From: Chloroflexota bacterium
GTDB lineage: Bacteria > Chloroflexota > Limnocylindria > Limnocylindrales > CSP1-4
Assembly: GCA_025935925.1 (NCBI GenBank)
Contig: JAICUI010000017.1
Coordinates: forward strand, 1-48,283
Direction: 5' to 3'
DNA: 48,283 nucleotides
In this document: positions 1 through 6,637 of the stretch, piece by piece
Position numbering within the stretch: the stretch's first letter is position 1
How the letters are laid out: the number at the start of each line of letters is the position of its first letter
Program-made: the position numbers and the translations under genes
The notes under the pieces: model-generated
What the model saw: only the letters and a program-made list of their open reading frames with translations
Databases searched by the model: none
Told to the model about the DNA's origin: nothing

Positions 1-488
1 CGTGGCACGCGCGCCTGCCGCACTTCCGGCTGGACCACACGCCGAGCGCCGGCGAGGAGCTCCAGTCCGAGTACCTCGTCGACCGGCGGCATGCGATCGC
101 CGCCTTCGATGCCCTGGACGCCCTCCGCGAGCGCGTCGCGCCGCTGGTGTTCGTGACCGAGGTGCGCACGATCGCCGCCGACGACCTGTGGCTCAGCCCG
201 GCGTTCGCCCGCCCGTCGGTCGCCTTCCATTTCACGTGGCGGCCACGGGTGCGTGACGTGGAGGCGCTGCTGCCCGCGATCGAAACCGCCCTCGAGCCGT
301 TCGAGCCGCGACCGCACTGGGGCAAGCTATTCGCGCTCGCGCCCCGGACCGTCGCGTCGCGCTACCCGAGGATCGCCGACGCACGGGCCCTCGCCGTACG
401 CCTCGACCCGGACGGCACGTTCCGCAACGCGTTCCTCGACCGCTACCTGTTCGACGCCGGCGACCGCCGCGCGAGCCAGCGGCGCTAG
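1..488 (+). CDS. Alditol oxidase / D-arabinono-1,4-lactone oxidase family protein, C-terminal part (5' cut by window)
   Basis: This is the last 161 codons of an FAD-dependent oxidase of the VAO fold that oxidises sugar alcohols or aldonolactones with O2. The first full codon is at base 3, and the FAD-binding N-terminal domain lies before the window. The visible part matches the family's substrate/C-terminal domain closely: TPSAGEELQSEY, then TEVRTIAADDLWLSP, then RPHWGKLF and the terminal FRNAFLDRYLF. From memory these stretches are nearly identical to Streptomyces alditol oxidase, so the family call is strong, while the true substrate (xylitol, sorbitol or a lactone) cannot be told from this fragment. 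Its TAG stop (486-488) overlaps the stop of the convergent cpaE-like gene within a CTAG. Confidence 0.88.
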   Translation, partial: WHARLPHFRLDHTPSAGEELQSEYLVDRRHAIAAFDALDALRERVAPLVFVTEVRTIAADDLWLSPAFARPSVAFHFTWRPRVRDVEALLPAIETALEPFEPRPHWGKLFALAPRTVASRYPRIADARALAVRLDPDGTFRNAFLDRYLFDAGDRRASQRR

Positions 489-1690
489 CGGCGGCCGAAG
501 AGGCCCCGGCGCTCGGGCTTCGCCGCCACCGGGAGACTGCCGACCAGCCCCGTCCCGAACACGGTCGTCGCGAGCGACCGGAACCGGTCCGCGGGCTGCG
601 ACCGTGGCGCGCCACGGACGACCGGCACGCCCTCGTTCACCGCCTTGAGGTAGACGATCGGGTCGTAGGGGAGCTCGGACGCGATCTTCGACCCGAGGGC
701 CGTCTCGACGTCCGCCTGCTTGAGCAGGTCGCGCGAGAAGGTGTGGTTCAGGACGAACAGCGTCTGGGCGCCGATGCGGCCGGACTCCGCGAGCTGGTCG
801 AGCAGCGTGTGGATCGCGTTCAGGGCCGGGATCTCCGGGACGACCGGCACGACGACCGATTCCGACTGGCTGAACAGGACGCCGAGCCGCTGGTCCACGG
901 CGGTCCCCGCGTCGACGACGACGACCTCGTACGCCTCGAGCGCGCGGGTGACGGCGGCCTCGACCTGCTCGGAGCTGATCAACGCGCTGAACGTCGGCGA
1001 CGGCGGCGACGCCAGGATGTGGAGCCCGCTCGCGTGGTGGATCACGTACGTGCGGAACAGCTCCGTGTCGCGCAGCGCCGTCTCGTCGCGGGACAGCTCG
1101 AGCAGCGTCTGCTTGGGCATGAGGTTGAGGTGCGACGCGACCTGCCCGAACGACAGGTCGAGGTCGATCAGCAGGACCTTGTTGGGCTGCGACTCGGCCG
1201 CCACGAGCGCGAGGTTGACGGCCACGGTCGTCGTGCCGACGCCGCCCTTCGGGCTGAACAGCGTCACCAGGCGATGGCGGTTCACGTCGCCGATCGCCGC
1301 GACGCCGGGCCCGATCTGCGCCCGCTGGGCCTGGAGCGTCAGCGCCTCGATGCGGGCCATCAGCTCCGGCTCGTCGAACGGCCGAGCGATGACGTCGTCC
1401 GCGCCCGCCTCGAGCAGCGCGATGCGGTCGTCCAGCGCCGCGGACGGGGCGACCGCGAGAACGGGCACCTCGACGGGCGGGCTCGCGGAGCGCAGCATCG
1501 TGACCACGTCCGCGACCGTGACGGGCGGCGCGACCGCGTCGATCATCACGAGGCTGTACTTCGCCGCCGCGGACACCGCGTCCTCGGGCTTGGTCGCGAC
1601 CGTGACGCCGTGCCCCGCCTCCGTGAGCGCGGCCGCGAGCGCCTGGACCGAGGACCGGTCGGCGGCGAGGAGCAGGATCGAGAGCTGCAC
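485..1690 (-). CDS. cpaE: CpaE/TadZ-like pilus assembly ATPase with N-terminal receiver-like domain
   Basis: A 401-residue protein with two domains. Residues 1-115 form a response-regulator-like receiver: D51 sits at the phospho-acceptor position in LVMIDA, but the conserved Lys is Arg (ARPF) and the acidic pair near the N terminus is only AAD, so phosphorylation is doubtful. From about residue 145 there is a MinD/ParA-type ATPase with the deviant P-loop SPKGGVGTTT, then VLLIDLDLSFGQVA, VVVVDAG and VLNHTF. KGGVGTT without the usual second Lys is typical of CpaE/TadZ, which places Flp/Tad pilus machinery at the pole. I chose the GTG at 1690 (GGGGGA 3 nt upstream, product begins QLSILLL); an in-frame GTG at 1714 adds 8 residues but has no ribosome binding site. 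No other tad gene is visible nearby. Confidence 0.85.
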   Translation of the reverse strand: MQLSILLLAADRSSVQALAAALTEAGHGVTVATKPEDAVSAAAKYSLVMIDAVAPPVTVADVVTMLRSASPPVEVPVLAVAPSAALDDRIALLEAGADDVIARPFDEPELMARIEALTLQAQRAQIGPGVAAIGDVNRHRLVTLFSPKGGVGTTTVAVNLALVAAESQPNKVLLIDLDLSFGQVASHLNLMPKQTLLELSRDETALRDTELFRTYVIHHASGLHILASPPSPTFSALISSEQVEAAVTRALEAYEVVVVDAGTAVDQRLGVLFSQSESVVVPVVPEIPALNAIHTLLDQLAESGRIGAQTLFVLNHTFSRDLLKQADVETALGSKIASELPYDPIVYLKAVNEGVPVVRGAPRSQPADRFRSLATTVFGTGLVGSLPVAAKPERRGLFGRR

Positions 1691-1769
1691 GGTTCCCCCA
1701 GGGCAGGCCGTCACCGGGCAGTGACGGCGAGAGGATACACGCGATCCGGGAGGACGCCGGGAGCCGTGC

Positions 1770-1775
1770 TATCCT
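1770..1775 (+). promoter_or_regulatory. Extended -10 promoter of rpsF-ssb-rpsR
   Basis: TGC-TATCCT, an extended -10 element; transcription would start near 1782, giving a leader of about 65 nt. A GAGCCG (1761-1766) / CGGCTC (1790-1795) inverted repeat brackets it. The leader also holds the palindrome CGGCATGCCG (1801-1810). S6:S18-binding leaders are known upstream of rpsF in many bacteria, but I cannot demonstrate that fold here. Confidence 0.55.
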
Positions 1776-1849
1776 CCCAGCCGTCCTTTCGGCTCCGCGC
1801 CGGCATGCCGTCAGCGGGGCAGATCCCATGGGAAGGAGAACAGCAGGCC

Positions 1850-2281
1850 GTGCGCCGCTATGAACTCATGCTCGTGCTCAAGCCGGACGCGCCGGATGAG
1901 CGAGCGTCCGCGGTCATCGACCGCACCACGCGCTATGTCGTCGCCGAGGGCGGCCAGATCGTCAAGGTCGCGCCCTGGGGCCGCCGCCGGCTCGCGTATC
2001 CGATCGACCGCTACCGCGAGGGCTCGTACCACATCGTGGTGTTCGAGAGCCCGGCCGAGGCCATCGCGGAGCTCGAGCGCAGCCTCCAGATCACCGAGGA
2101 CGTGCTGCGCTACCTCGTGACCCGGGCGATCAAGCCCGTCAAGGTGCGCCGCGACGCGGCCGCGACCGACGGTGCCGACCCCGACGCGGACCTCCCGCCG
2201 GCCGAGGACGAGGACGACGAGCCGACCGGCGAGCAGATCGACGAGTCGGAGAGCGAGGCCGCGCCCGCGGCCATCGACTGA
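1850..2281 (+). CDS. rpsF: 30S ribosomal protein S6
   Basis: S6 of the small subunit, which pairs with S18 on the platform. The product (143 aa) opens with RRYELMLVLKPD, then GGQIVKVAPWGRRRLAYPI and GSYHIVVFES, the standard S6 core, ending near residue 100. The rest is an acidic tail (runs of D/E such as EDEDDEP) of about 40 residues, a normal kind of S6 extension. The GTG at 1850 was chosen because GGAAGGAG lies at 1831-1838, about 11 nt upstream, and because homology starts at once. First gene of the classical rpsF-ssb-rpsR operon; ssb follows after 15 nt. Confidence 0.97.
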   Translation: MRRYELMLVLKPDAPDERASAVIDRTTRYVVAEGGQIVKVAPWGRRRLAYPIDRYREGSYHIVVFESPAEAIAELERSLQITEDVLRYLVTRAIKPVKVRRDAAATDGADPDADLPPAEDEDDEPTGEQIDESESEAAPAAID

Positions 2282-2296
2282 CGAGAGGACGCGACG

Positions 2297-2779
2297 ATGG
2301 CGTTCGCGAAGGTCATGATCATCGGCAATCTCGGCCGCGACCCCGAGATGCGCTACACGCCCAACGGCCGGCCCGTGACGGAGTTCAGCGTCGCGGTCAG
2401 CCACCGGAGTCGCGACGCACAGACCGGCGAGTGGTCGGACGACCAGACCGACTGGTACCGCGTCACGGTCTGGGGCGATCGCGCAGAGCGCACCGCCGAG
2501 CAGTTCCGCAAGGGCAACCGGGTGTTCGTCGAGGGCCGCTTCCGGACCCGCGAGTACGAGGCCCGCGACGGCCAGAAGCGCGTGTCGCTCGAGGTCACCG
2601 CGGACAACGTGATCGCGTTCGGCGAGCGCGCTCGCGACGACGAGGGCTCGTTCGGCGCACCGGCCGGCGGGTTCGGCGGCGGCGCCTCGGGCGGTGGAGG
2701 AGAGTCCGGCGGCGGTGGCGTTCGACCGACGCGTACCCCCCAGCCGACGCCCGACGACCTCGACGACCTCCCCTTCTGA
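2297..2779 (+). CDS. ssb: Single-stranded DNA-binding protein
   Basis: Homotetrameric SSB that coats single-stranded DNA in replication, repair and recombination. Residues 1-110 are the OB fold (MAFAKVMIIGNLGRDPEMR, then TEFSVAVSHR, DWYRVTVWGDRAE, GNRVFVEGRF). Residues 115-150 are a Gly/Ser/Pro-rich flexible linker, and the protein ends in the acidic tip DDLDDLPF that recruits partner proteins such as PriA and RecG, both also encoded in this window. 160 aa, a usual length. ATG with AGAGGA 7 nt upstream. Sits between rpsF and rpsR, as in most bacteria. Confidence 0.97.
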   Translation: MAFAKVMIIGNLGRDPEMRYTPNGRPVTEFSVAVSHRSRDAQTGEWSDDQTDWYRVTVWGDRAERTAEQFRKGNRVFVEGRFRTREYEARDGQKRVSLEVTADNVIAFGERARDDEGSFGAPAGGFGGGASGGGGESGGGGVRPTRTPQPTPDDLDDLPF

Positions 2780-2810
2780 CGATCCTTCGCGCGGCCTGAC
2801 CGGCCGCCAC

Positions 2811-2826
2811 GGCGGCGCACGCCGCC
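2811..2826 (+). other. Hairpin between ssb and rpsR
   Basis: GGCGGC, loop GCAC, GCCGCC: a perfect 6-bp stem in the 68-nt ssb-rpsR gap, with no T-run after it. It may pause or partly attenuate transcription or protect the 3' end of the rpsF-ssb transcript; it could equally be a chance product of G+C-rich sequence. Confidence 0.3.
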
Positions 2827-2847
2827 ACCACACCAGGAGACACGCAT

Positions 2848-3111
2848 ATGCCCCCGCGAGCCAAGAAGCGCGACGACTACTACCGCGATCGCCGGCGCCG
2901 CAAGGTCTGCTCCTTCTGCGCCGACAAGACGGTCGCCATCGACTACAAGGAGGTCAACCGCCTCCGCCGATACCTCTCGGAGCGGGCGAAGATCGAGCCG
3001 CGCCGCAAGACCGGCACGTGCGCCGCGCACCAGCGCGAGCTCGCCGTGGCGCTCAAGCGCGCCCGCCACGTGGCGCTCCTGCCGTACGCGCCGCAGCACC
3101 TGCGCCCCTGA
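2848..3111 (+). CDS. rpsR: 30S ribosomal protein S18 (zinc-binding, C+ form)
   Basis: S18 (87 aa) binds with S6 on the small-subunit platform. Recognisable by CSFC followed by [21 protein letters not shown] (split here as [12 protein letters not shown] and KIEPRRKTG) and the C-terminal half [14 protein letters not shown] together with TGTCAAH supplies Cys/His zinc ligands, so this is the C+ form rather than the zinc-free paralogue. ATG with AGGAGA 7 nt upstream. Last gene of rpsF-ssb-rpsR. Confidence 0.97.
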   Translation: MPPRAKKRDDYYRDRRRRKVCSFCADKTVAIDYKEVNRLRRYLSERAKIEPRRKTGTCAAHQRELAVALKRARHVALLPYAPQHLRP

Positions 3112-3159
3112 CGTCGTGACCGCGCCCCGCCGCACGCACGGGGAGCCAGCGTCCGGACG

Positions 3160-3177
3160 GGTCACCGCGCGGTGACC
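3160..3177. promoter_or_regulatory. 18-bp perfect palindrome over the start of the TauE-like gene
   Basis: GGTCACCGCGCGGTGACC is a perfect 18-bp palindrome, and the GTG start (3172-3174) lies in its right arm. As DNA it has the shape of a dimeric-repressor operator. As RNA it would fold as a 7-bp stem with a GCGC loop that buries the start codon. Which of these applies, if either, is unknown. No ribosome binding site is visible in front of this start. Confidence 0.45.
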
Positions 3178-4068
3178 GCGGTCCTCGTGCTGCTCGCCGG
3201 CGGTGCCGCCGCGGGCGTCTTCGGGTCGCTGCTCGGGCTCGGCGGGGGCGTGCTCATCGTGCCGCTGCTGTCGCTCGCGATCGGCCTGCCGCTGCGCGAG
3301 GCGATCGCGATCTCGCTCGTCGCCGTGATCGTGACCTCGAGCGCCTCGGCGGCCGTGTACCTGCAGCGGCACGTCGCCAACCTGAAGCTCGGCATGACGC
3401 TCGAGCTGTTCTCGGCGTCGGGGGCGCTCGTCGGCGGGCTCGTCGCGTTCCTCATCGACGAGCGCGTGCTCGCGGCGCTGTTCGCCGTGCTGCTCGTCTG
3501 GGTCGCGCTGTCGATGGCCCGGCGGCGGGACGCGGCTCCCGGCGTGACCGCCGACACGCAACCCGCCGGCGCGATCCCGGCCGTCGCGCCGACCGAAGGC
3601 GACCACCGCGCCGGGCAGGCGCCGCGCCTCGTGCCCGCGCTCGCCGGCGCGCCGGTCCCCGCCACCTTCGCGGCCGCGATCTCCGGTCCGGGATACCTCG
3701 TGCGTCGCGTGCCGGCGGGCATGGCGGGCTCGGTCGTGGCGGGCCTCAACTCGGCGCTCCTCGGCGTCGGCGGCGGCATCGTCAAGGTGCCGGTGATGCA
3801 CCTCGTCATGGGTGTCCCGCTGCGGACGTCGACCGCGACCAGCAACCTGATGATGGGGATCACCGCGGTCGCGTCCGCGGTCATCTACCTCGTCCGCGAC
3901 CAGATCAACCCGTTCGTCGCCGGCCCGATCGCGCTCGGCGTGTTCGCCGGCGCGTCGCTCGGGTCGCGGCTGGCGCACCGGGTCGACGTCCGCGTGCTGC
4001 GCTGGCTGTTCGTCGCCGTGCTGCTGTATACCGCGGTCGAGATGACGCTCAAGGCGCTCGGGCGATGA
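3172..4068 (+). CDS. TauE/SafE family membrane transporter (anion/sulfite exporter type)
   Basis: A 298-aa polytopic membrane protein of the TauE/SafE (DUF81) family, which moves sulfite, sulfoacetate or related small organic anions. Two homologous halves are visible: residues 1-125 (GVFGSLLGLGGGVLIVPLL, then ISLVAVIVTSSASAAVYL) and about 185-298 (GLNSALLGVGGGIVKVPVM, then TATSNLMMGITAVASAVIYL). The repeated G(V/L)GGG-(I/V)(L/K)(I/V)P motif is the family mark. A Pro/Ala-rich linker of about 50 residues separates the halves. GTG start inside an 18-bp palindrome. Its stop overlaps the ATG of the DUF1634 gene (ATGA), so the two are probably translationally coupled. The substrate cannot be assigned. 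Confidence 0.85.
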   Translation: MTAVLVLLAGGAAAGVFGSLLGLGGGVLIVPLLSLAIGLPLREAIAISLVAVIVTSSASAAVYLQRHVANLKLGMTLELFSASGALVGGLVAFLIDERVLAALFAVLLVWVALSMARRRDAAPGVTADTQPAGAIPAVAPTEGDHRAGQAPRLVPALAGAPVPATFAAAISGPGYLVRRVPAGMAGSVVAGLNSALLGVGGGIVKVPVMHLVMGVPLRTSTATSNLMMGITAVASAVIYLVRDQINPFVAGPIALGVFAGASLGSRLAHRVDVRVLRWLFVAVLLYTAVEMTLKALGR

Positions 4069-4457
4069 ACGTTCGCGCCGCCGCGCGGTCCGGCCCGGAC
4101 ACGGCGTGGGCGATGGAGGCGGCGATCGGCCGGCTGCTGGTCGCCGGCACGTGGATCGCGATGACGCTCATCGCGGTCGGGGTCGTGCTGACGCTCGCGT
4201 CGGGCGTCGACCCGCTGGCGCCCGGCGCGGTCGCGCCGTTCGACCCGGGGTCCATCCGCTCGGCGCTCGTCGCGCTGCGGTCGGAAGGGTTCCTGTGGGC
4301 CGGCATCGTCCTCGTCCTCGCGCTGCCCATCGGACGCGTGGTCGTCGCCGGCGTCGGGTTCCTCGCCGCCGGGGACTGGCGGCTGGCCTTCATCTCGGCC
4401 GCCGTCCTGCTCGTCGTCCTGGCGTCGGTCGGCGCCGCGATCCGGCTCGAGGGCTGA
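4065..4457 (+). CDS. DUF1634 family small membrane protein
   Basis: 130 aa with three hydrophobic segments (about residues 23-46, 77-96 and 104-125), each predicted to span the membrane. The N-terminal segment LLVAGTWIAMTLIAVGVVLTL is followed by a loop with a Pro/Gly-rich stretch and then GFLWAGIVLVLALPIGRVVVAGVGF (read in two blocks). This fits DUF1634, a family that repeatedly sits beside TauE/SafE genes and is presumed to be an accessory subunit; no biochemical role is established that I know of. Overlaps the upstream gene by 4 nt (ATGA) and is followed after 2 nt by the exchanger gene. Confidence 0.7.
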   Translation: MNVRAAARSGPDTAWAMEAAIGRLLVAGTWIAMTLIAVGVVLTLASGVDPLAPGAVAPFDPGSIRSALVALRSEGFLWAGIVLVLALPIGRVVVAGVGFLAAGDWRLAFISAAVLLVVLASVGAAIRLEG

Positions 4458-4459
4458 CC

Positions 4460-5521
4460 GTGGACGTCCTCGTCCTCGTCGTCGCGTTCGTGGTCATCCT
4501 CGTGGGCGCCGAGCTGTTCACCAACGGCATCGAGTGGTTCGGGCGCAAGCTGCAGCTCGCCCAGGGCGCCGTCGGCTCGGTGCTCGCGGCGGTCGGCACG
4601 GCGCTGCCCGAGACGATGATCCCGATCATCGCGATCGGCTTCGGCGGGGCCGGCGCCGAGACCGATGCGGTCGGGGTCGGCGCGATCCTCGGGGCGCCGT
4701 TCATGCTCTCGACGCTGGCCATGTTCGTGACCGGCGTCGGCGTCATCTTCTGGCGCCGCCGGCGGGCGTCGGACACGGCGATGGTCGTCGACACGACCGT
4801 GCTCGTCCACGACATCCGGTACTTCGTCGTGGCCTACGCGATCGCCGTCGCGACGGCGTTCCTGCCGCCGGACCTCGGCTGGCTGCGGGTCGTCGTCGCG
4901 GTGCTCCTGCTCGGGATGTACGCCTGGTACGTCAAGGGCCACTTCGACGCCGACGCCGAGGAGGAGGTCGAGGAGCTCGCGCCGCTGCGGCTCCACGGCC
5001 TCGACCGGCGCGCCCGCCGCCGCGACCCGTCCGTCCCGCGGCTGCGCATCGTCAACGTGCAGGTGATCGTCGCGCTCGTGTGCATCGTCGGCGGCGCGTG
5101 GCTGTTCGTGGGGGCGGTGGAGCAGCTCGCGCACTCGCTCGGCGTGAGCCAGCTGCTGCTCGCGCTGGTGATCGCGCCGATCGCCACGGAGCTGCCGGAG
5201 AAGTTCAACTCGCTGATCTGGGTCCGCCAGGGGAAGGACACGCTCGCGATGGGGAACATCACGGGGGCGATGGTCTTCCAGTCGGCCATCCCGACGGTCG
5301 TCGCCCTGGTCTTCGCGGGCGCCTCGTGGCACGTCAACGAGGACTCGGCGATCGCGTTCCTGTCGGCCGGGATGGCGTTCATCGCCGTCGCCGCGATCTT
5401 CGGCCCGATGTGGCGGCGCCACGTCCTCGACGGCCGGTCGCTGCTCGTCGGCGGCCTGCTGTACGTCGTCTACCTCGCCATCGTCGGGCTCGCGATCGCC
5501 GGGGTCCTGCCCGTCGGGTGA
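4460..5521 (+). CDS. CaCA-type sodium/calcium exchanger family protein
   Basis: A 353-aa integral membrane protein with two alpha-repeats, the hallmark of cation/Ca2+ antiporters: repeat 1 around SVLAAVGTALPETMIPIIAI and repeat 2 around LLLALVIAPIATELPEKFN. The acidic residue in each (PE) is the ion-binding glutamate. A charged loop (DADAEEEVEEL) of about 45 residues separates the halves on the cytoplasmic side. The repeat cores deviate from the G(S/T)S of well-studied exchangers, so the ion (Ca2+, Na+ or other) is open. GTG start 2 nt after the DUF1634 stop; probably the same operon as the TauE-like gene. No separate promoter seen. Confidence 0.8.
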   Translation: MDVLVLVVAFVVILVGAELFTNGIEWFGRKLQLAQGAVGSVLAAVGTALPETMIPIIAIGFGGAGAETDAVGVGAILGAPFMLSTLAMFVTGVGVIFWRRRRASDTAMVVDTTVLVHDIRYFVVAYAIAVATAFLPPDLGWLRVVVAVLLLGMYAWYVKGHFDADAEEEVEELAPLRLHGLDRRARRRDPSVPRLRIVNVQVIVALVCIVGGAWLFVGAVEQLAHSLGVSQLLLALVIAPIATELPEKFNSLIWVRQGKDTLAMGNITGAMVFQSAIPTVVALVFAGASWHVNEDSAIAFLSAGMAFIAVAAIFGPMWRRHVLDGRSLLVGGLLYVVYLAIVGLAIAGVLPVG

Positions 5522-5556
5522 CCTCCGGCCCGGAGGGAGCCGCCAGGCCCCGGTGC

Positions 5557-5562
5557 TAGACT
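5557..5562 (+). promoter_or_regulatory. Extended -10 promoter of the aminotransferase gene
   Basis: TGC-TAGACT in the 97-nt gap before ilvE. The start site would fall near 5569, downstream of an in-frame upstream start at 5553, which supports initiation at 5619 instead. Confidence 0.55.
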
Positions 5563-5618
5563 GGCGCGGCCACCAGCCCCGCGGCGGCGACGCCGCATCC
5601 GACCGTGGAGCCGACCCG

Positions 5619-6605
5619 ATGCTCACCCAGCAGCCGTCGGGCAGCGCGGCCGCCGCCGCGCCCGCCCAGCCGAGCCAGTCCCGCCCGACCGAGGAGCTCA
5701 TCGCCTATTTCGAAGGCGCGTACGTTCCCCTCGGCGAGGCGAAGGTCAGCATCATGACCCACGCCTTCATGTACGGGACGGCGACGTTCGAGGGCATCCG
5801 CGGGTACTGGAACGCCAACCAGCAGGAGCTCTACGTCCTGTTCCTGCGCGAGCACGTCGAGCGCATCCGGAACAGCGCGAAGATCCTCCTCATGGACGAC
5901 CTCCCGTCCGCTGACGAGCTCGCCTCGATCGTGCTCGAGACCGTCCGGCGCAACGACTTCCGCGAGGACGTGTACATCCGGCCGTCGTTCTACAAGAGCA
6001 CGAAGGCCATCGGCGTCCGGCTGCACCACCTCGACCACGAGCTGTACGTCATCGCGACGCCGTTCGGGAACTACATCGACATCGAGAAGGGCGTCCGGAT
6101 CATGACCAGCTCCTGGCGCCGCAACGCCGATGAGGCGTTGCCGGCGCGGGGGAAGATCGTCGGCGGCTACGTGAACATGGCCTTCCAGAAGTCGGAGGCC
6201 GAGCTCAACGGCTTCGACGAGGCGCTTGTGCTGACGCCCGACGGCCACGCGTCCGAGGCGTCCGCCGCGAACCTGTTCGTCGTGCGCGACGGCGTCCTGA
6301 TCACGCCGCCGGTGTCCGACGACATCCTCGAGGGCGTGACGCGACGCGCGATCCTGTCGCTCGCGCGCGACGCCGGCGTCGCGTCCGAGATCCGCTCGAT
6401 CGACCGCTCGGAGCTGTACGTCTGCGACGAGGTCTTCCTGTGCGGGACGGGCGTCCAGATGAGCCCCGTCGTCGAGGTCGACCACCGGCCGGTGGGCGAC
6501 GGGCGCATCGGGCCGGTCGCGCGCCTGCTCAGCGAGCGCTACTTCGCGGCGGTCCGGGGCACGCTGCCCGAGTACCGGAGCTGGCTCACCGCCGTCCCGC
6601 GCTGA
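5619..6605 (+). CDS. ilvE: Branched-chain amino acid aminotransferase
   Basis: PLP-dependent fold-type IV transaminase that interconverts Leu/Ile/Val and their 2-oxo acids. 328 aa, with a 25-residue Ala/Pro-rich N-terminal extension beyond the usual length. Domain landmarks: VSIMTHAFMYGTATFEGIRGYW (in two blocks), YIRPSFYKSTKAIGV, the PLP lysine K179 in GKIVGGYVN, FDEALVLTPDGHASEASAANLF, and CGTGVQMSPVVEVD near the end. Start ATG 5619 has GTGGAG 8 nt upstream and lies behind the TAGACT promoter. D-alanine aminotransferase and ADC lyase share this fold; the overall pattern (ATFEGIRGYW, PSFYKS) favours IlvE. Converges on the LCP gene across 32 nt. Confidence 0.93.
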   Translation: MLTQQPSGSAAAAAPAQPSQSRPTEELIAYFEGAYVPLGEAKVSIMTHAFMYGTATFEGIRGYWNANQQELYVLFLREHVERIRNSAKILLMDDLPSADELASIVLETVRRNDFREDVYIRPSFYKSTKAIGVRLHHLDHELYVIATPFGNYIDIEKGVRIMTSSWRRNADEALPARGKIVGGYVNMAFQKSEAELNGFDEALVLTPDGHASEASAANLFVVRDGVLITPPVSDDILEGVTRRAILSLARDAGVASEIRSIDRSELYVCDEVFLCGTGVQMSPVVEVDHRPVGDGRIGPVARLLSERYFAAVRGTLPEYRSWLTAVPR

Positions 6606-6637
6606 GCGCCCGGGCCCCGCTCGCGGTCGCTTCCGAT

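Noticed and set aside
1761..1830. Known S6:S18 leader motif upstream of rpsF
   Set aside because: Palindromic elements exist, but I could not place the conserved CCG bulge with confidence, so it is not annotated as that motif.
5553..5618. Upstream in-frame start for ilvE at 5553
   Set aside because: It would lie before the predicted transcription start (TAGACT at 5557-5562) and has no ribosome binding site; ATG 5619 has GTGGAG.
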